From NCBI RefSeq assembly GCF_000379765.1, contig NZ_KB903476.1:248204-312203 (forward strand): DNA of 64,000 nucleotides. The letters run 5' to 3'. The position numbers and the translations under genes are program-made. This DNA comes from Flexithrix dorotheae DSM 6795. GTDB lineage: Bacteria > Bacteroidota > Bacteroidia > Cytophagales > Flammeovirgaceae. Positions within the stretch are counted from its first letter, which is position 1. Each line of letters starts with the position of its first letter. The notes below the pieces were generated by a model. The model saw only the letters and a list, made by a program, of their open reading frames with translations. It searched no databases and was not told the DNA's origin. This document shows positions 63,970-64,000 of the stretch, piece by piece.

Positions 63970-64000
63970 GATTTTAAAAATTTTAAGATTAATAAATGAT

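Noticed and set aside
1-64000. tRNA, rRNA, insertion sequence or prophage genes
   Set aside because: No cloverleaf-type sequence, ribosomal RNA signature, transposase, integrase or phage structural gene was recognised by eye on either strand. A covariance scan could still reveal small RNAs.

Overview
The window looks like a chromosomal segment of an AT-rich member of the Bacteroidota, most likely order Cytophagales. This rests on several things seen together: promoter-like TAnnTTTG boxes, two secreted proteins ending in type IX secretion (T9SS) C-terminal sorting domains, lineage-typical families (DUF2807, DUF3078, DUF547, DUF1361, a PF13601-type winged-helix regulator), a DnaG that has lost zinc ligands and an Mrp ATPase without the CPxC pair. 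I saw no tRNA or rRNA genes, no CRISPR array, no intact insertion sequence and no prophage. The genus cannot be named from the sequence alone.

Layout. 1-2 kb: an OmpR-type response regulator (cut by the window edge) with its sensor kinase. 2.1-3.9 kb: a two-gene RNA repair operon on the minus strand, an ATP-grasping RNA ligase followed by an HD-phosphoesterase/polynucleotide kinase. 4.2-10.3 kb: a secreted unknown, a GT-C-like membrane protein, a large hybrid histidine kinase and threonine synthase. 10.9-18.1 kb: an exopolysaccharide block with a polyprenyl-phosphate sugar transferase, GDP-fucose synthesis (gmd-fcl, overlapping) and three glycosyltransferases. 18.5-24.6 kb: an outer membrane protein, a K+ channel with an unusual filter, dnaG, mrp, a NifU-C domain protein and a DUF2807 protein. 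25.1-28.8 kb: prfB with a programmed +1 frameshift, an ALDH7-type dehydrogenase and a receiver protein. 28.9-31.2 kb: a minus-strand trio with a WGR-PARP ADP-ribosyltransferase, a small unknown protein and a LOG-family protein. 31.4-38.4 kb: a helical-repeat protein, a degenerate ureohydrolase, a DUF3078 protein, a PfkB kinase, deoC and a beta-barrel protein. 38.8-43.7 kb: a 1651-residue AsmA-like repeat protein. 43.8-47.2 kb: a split YeeE/YedE pair, a DUF547 protein and an unknown. 47.6-51.4 kb: a large T9SS glycosidase-like protein and a VOC protein. 51.6-56.8 kb: a TlpA-like thioredoxin, DUF416, a PhyH/alcohol dehydrogenase/esterase cluster and a DEDDh exonuclease. 56.9-58.4 kb: a T9SS protein with a beta-roll of 17-residue repeats and an S74 autoprocessing domain. 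58.9-61.9 kb: a membrane protein/winged-helix pair, DUF1361 and a ferritin-like protein. 62.6-64 kb: two peroxide-defence-type genes.

How parts work together. The ligase and HD-Pnk carry the activities needed to heal and seal broken RNA. The PARP trio could be a nucleotide-based stress or DNA-damage response. The exopolysaccharide block makes GDP-fucose and starts a lipid-linked repeat unit, but no flippase or polymerase lies in the window. The two membrane genes at 58.9 and 60.05 kb share a near-identical inverted repeat that overlaps the promoter of the first and is plausibly the operator of the winged-helix regulator between them.

Non-coding DNA is unusually rich in palindromes. The gaps at 52.8, 55.1 and 56.15 kb hold a family built on a TTTGYAA core with changing but self-complementary arms. 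One 27-bp palindrome occurs at both 2.04 kb and 61.94 kb in opposite orientation with two differences. Other structured stretches lie at 4.96, 24.7, 60.95 and 61.99-62.13 kb.
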